Assembly (NCBI GenBank): GCA_016195825.1
Contig: JACPYV010000037.1
Coordinates: forward strand, 1 to 32,707
Source: Burkholderiales bacterium
GTDB lineage: Bacteria > Pseudomonadota > Gammaproteobacteria > Burkholderiales > Burkholderiaceae_C
Direction: 5' to 3'
DNA length: 32,707 nt
Shown: positions 31,486 to 32,707 of the stretch, in pieces
How positions within the stretch are numbered: position 1 is the stretch's first letter
How the letters are laid out: each line of letters begins with the position of its first letter
Position numbers and translations under genes: made by a program
Notes under the pieces: model-generated
Database searches by the model: none
Told to the model about the DNA's origin: nothing
What the model saw: the letters and a program-made list of their open reading frames with translations, nothing else

Positions 31486-32544
31486 GTGAAGATTCGCGCG
31501 GTTCTCGCCCGCCATCCCGTCCTGTGGCCTATGGCCTGCGCCGCCGCATTGATCGTGGTGCTGATCGGCGAGAGCTCCTACTGGCAGTCCGAAGACGTTC
31601 TGGGCGAACTCAGCGCCTTGCGCGCCGGCACCGCCCGGCTGGAGGCCTTGCGCGCTGCGCCCGTCGATCGCCAGGCCGACATCCACCGCACGCTGCTGAT
31701 CAACCGCCTTGGCGTGGCCGCGCTCAGCGTGGCCAGTCTGGCGGCGCTGTTCCTGTACCTGCGCCGCGGCCTCGCGCTGGAGGAGCAGCGCGAGCGCGAG
31801 AAGGAGGAGCGCCAGCGCCTCGTGCAGATCGAGCGTGAGCGGCTGGAGGTCGAGGTGGCGCGCCGCACCGAGCAGCTCGTTAAGCTGGCGCAACACATCG
31901 AGACCGCACGCGAGCAGGAGCGCGCCCGGCTCGCGCGCGACCTGCACGACGAGATGGGCTCGCTGCTCACCTCCGCCAAGCTCGACGCCGCGCGCATCCG
32001 TACCCGCGTCACCGGCCGCGCGCCTGAGGCTCTGGAGCCGCTGATGCAACTGGTAGAGAAGCTGAACAGCGGCATCGCGCTCAAGCAGGACATTATCGAG
32101 AACCTGCGTCCGTCCACGTTGGGCAACCTGGGCCTGGCCGCCACGCTGGACATCCTGGCCCGCGAGTTCGCGAAGCGCTCCGGCGTGCAGGTGCACTGCG
32201 CGCTGTCGCCCGTGCGGCTGGCAGAGGCGGCCGAACTGGTGGTCTACCGCGTGGTGCAGGAGGCCATCACCAACGTCAGCAAGTACGCGCGTGCCAGCCA
32301 ACTCTGGCTGAGCCTCACCGCTGCCCACGGCCAGGCTGAACTGACGGTGCGGGACGATGGCATCGGCTTCGACACTGAAGCTGCCGCGGGCTCGGCCTTC
32401 GGCCTGCTGGGTATGCGGTTTCGCGTCGAGGCCGAACACGGCACGCTGTCCGTGGCCTCCACGCCGCACCAGGGCACGCTGATCCGGGTGCGGTTGCCGG
32501 AGCAGGCGCCGTCGACGGTCGGGGCGCGCAGCGGCGGCTGCTGA
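31486..32544 (+). CDS. NarL-type sensor histidine kinase
   Basis: A 352-residue membrane sensor kinase. Two hydrophobic helices (~12-28 and ~75-92) bracket a short ~45-residue sensor loop, followed by a charged coiled coil (EEQREREKEERQRLVQIERERL). The HisKA_3 box has ARLARDLHDEMGSLL with phospho-accepting His154, and the ATPase domain shows QEAITNVSKYA (N box), DDGIGFD (G1) and GLLGMRFRVEAEHG (G2). Such kinases usually phosphorylate a LuxR/NarL-type response regulator, which is not in the window and may lie just beyond its end. The GTG start at 31486, 7 nt after the transglutaminase stop, was chosen because the first helix follows it directly; the longer frame is antisense-like shadow sequence over the transglutaminase gene. 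Confidence 0.85.
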   Translation: MKIRAVLARHPVLWPMACAAALIVVLIGESSYWQSEDVLGELSALRAGTARLEALRAAPVDRQADIHRTLLINRLGVAALSVASLAALFLYLRRGLALEEQREREKEERQRLVQIERERLEVEVARRTEQLVKLAQHIETAREQERARLARDLHDEMGSLLTSAKLDAARIRTRVTGRAPEALEPLMQLVEKLNSGIALKQDIIENLRPSTLGNLGLAATLDILAREFAKRSGVQVHCALSPVRLAEAAELVVYRVVQEAITNVSKYARASQLWLSLTAAHGQAELTVRDDGIGFDTEAAAGSAFGLLGMRFRVEAEHGTLSVASTPHQGTLIRVRLPEQAPSTVGARSGGC

Positions 32545-32589
32545 AGGAGCGTCTGTCGGGCTGAGCACGGCCCATAACCCGACGGTCGC

Positions 32590-32618
32590 GAACGTGAGCT
32601 CGCTGGCGGCTCGCGTTC
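32590..32618 (+). terminator. Hairpin after the histidine kinase
   Basis: GAACGTGAGC (32590-32599) pairs with GCTCGCGTTC (32609-32618) with one G-T pair, closing a 9-nt loop, 46 nt after the kinase stop. No T-run follows, so termination is uncertain. The remaining bases to the window end hold no gene I can support. Confidence 0.35.
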
Positions 32619-32707
32619 AGCGCTCGACTCGGGCGAGGCAGGGCGCCTTGAGAGGCTTGTCCATGCATCACATTTGCATTGCATTGCGGATATGAAGACT
32701 TCCACCC

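Noticed and set aside
32633..32707. Start of a further gene at the window end
   Set aside because: The last bases include a TTGCATTGCATTGC repeat, but no start codon with a ribosome site or recognisable coding is visible.

Overview
This window is GC-rich, gene-dense chromosomal DNA from a Gram-negative bacterium. It carries two TonB-dependent outer-membrane receptors, a ChrA-type chromate transporter, a DUF2789 protein and a PHB-depolymerase-like esterase. High GC and this gene mix fit a betaproteobacterium of the Burkholderiales (Roseateles/Mitsuaria/Rubrivivax-like); this taxonomic reading is inference. I see no rRNA, tRNA, CRISPR array or insertion sequence.

Layout. (1) 1-3905 (+): a DoxX-type membrane protein cut by the window edge, a DUF1275 membrane protein, then a probable operon of a YcaC-like cysteine hydrolase, a tiny XapX membrane protein and a YtcJ-like amidohydrolase with an unusual Cys/His-rich C-terminus. 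(2) 4239-16659: the most distinctive block. Three paralogous ~925-947-residue proteins (OmpR-type winged helix, then NB-ARC/STAND ATPase, then TPR-like C-terminus) surround a TonB-dependent receptor and an MFS transporter. The receptor and the second regulator are 4 nt apart. The third regulator is divergent from the transporter and has a badly eroded DNA-binding domain. Direct repeats of a TTCAC core with 10-bp spacing lie before the receptor and in the transporter/third-regulator gap. (3) 16857-24955: an EpsC-type serine acetyltransferase, a large TonB receptor of the carbohydrate-associated type, a DUF2789 gene overlapping an esterase interrupted by an amber codon, an orphan gene, and a flavin-dependent tryptophan-halogenase-like gene. 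The halogenase start overlaps the stop of a VapC-like PIN toxin, which follows a Phd/YefM antitoxin. (4) 25439-32544: a CPA2 cation/proton antiporter with a clear intrinsic terminator, an HPP membrane protein, a DUF4407 membrane protein, a ChrA transporter on the minus strand, and a transglutaminase-like protease followed by a NarL-type sensor histidine kinase.

Working model (inference). The 4.2-16.7 kb block looks like an uptake system: the receptor brings a substrate across the outer membrane, the MFS protein moves it or a product across the inner membrane, and the STAND regulators sense a cue and act on the shared repeats. The antitoxin-toxin-halogenase transcription unit is a second unusual arrangement, and its toxin lacks the fourth conserved PIN acidic residue.
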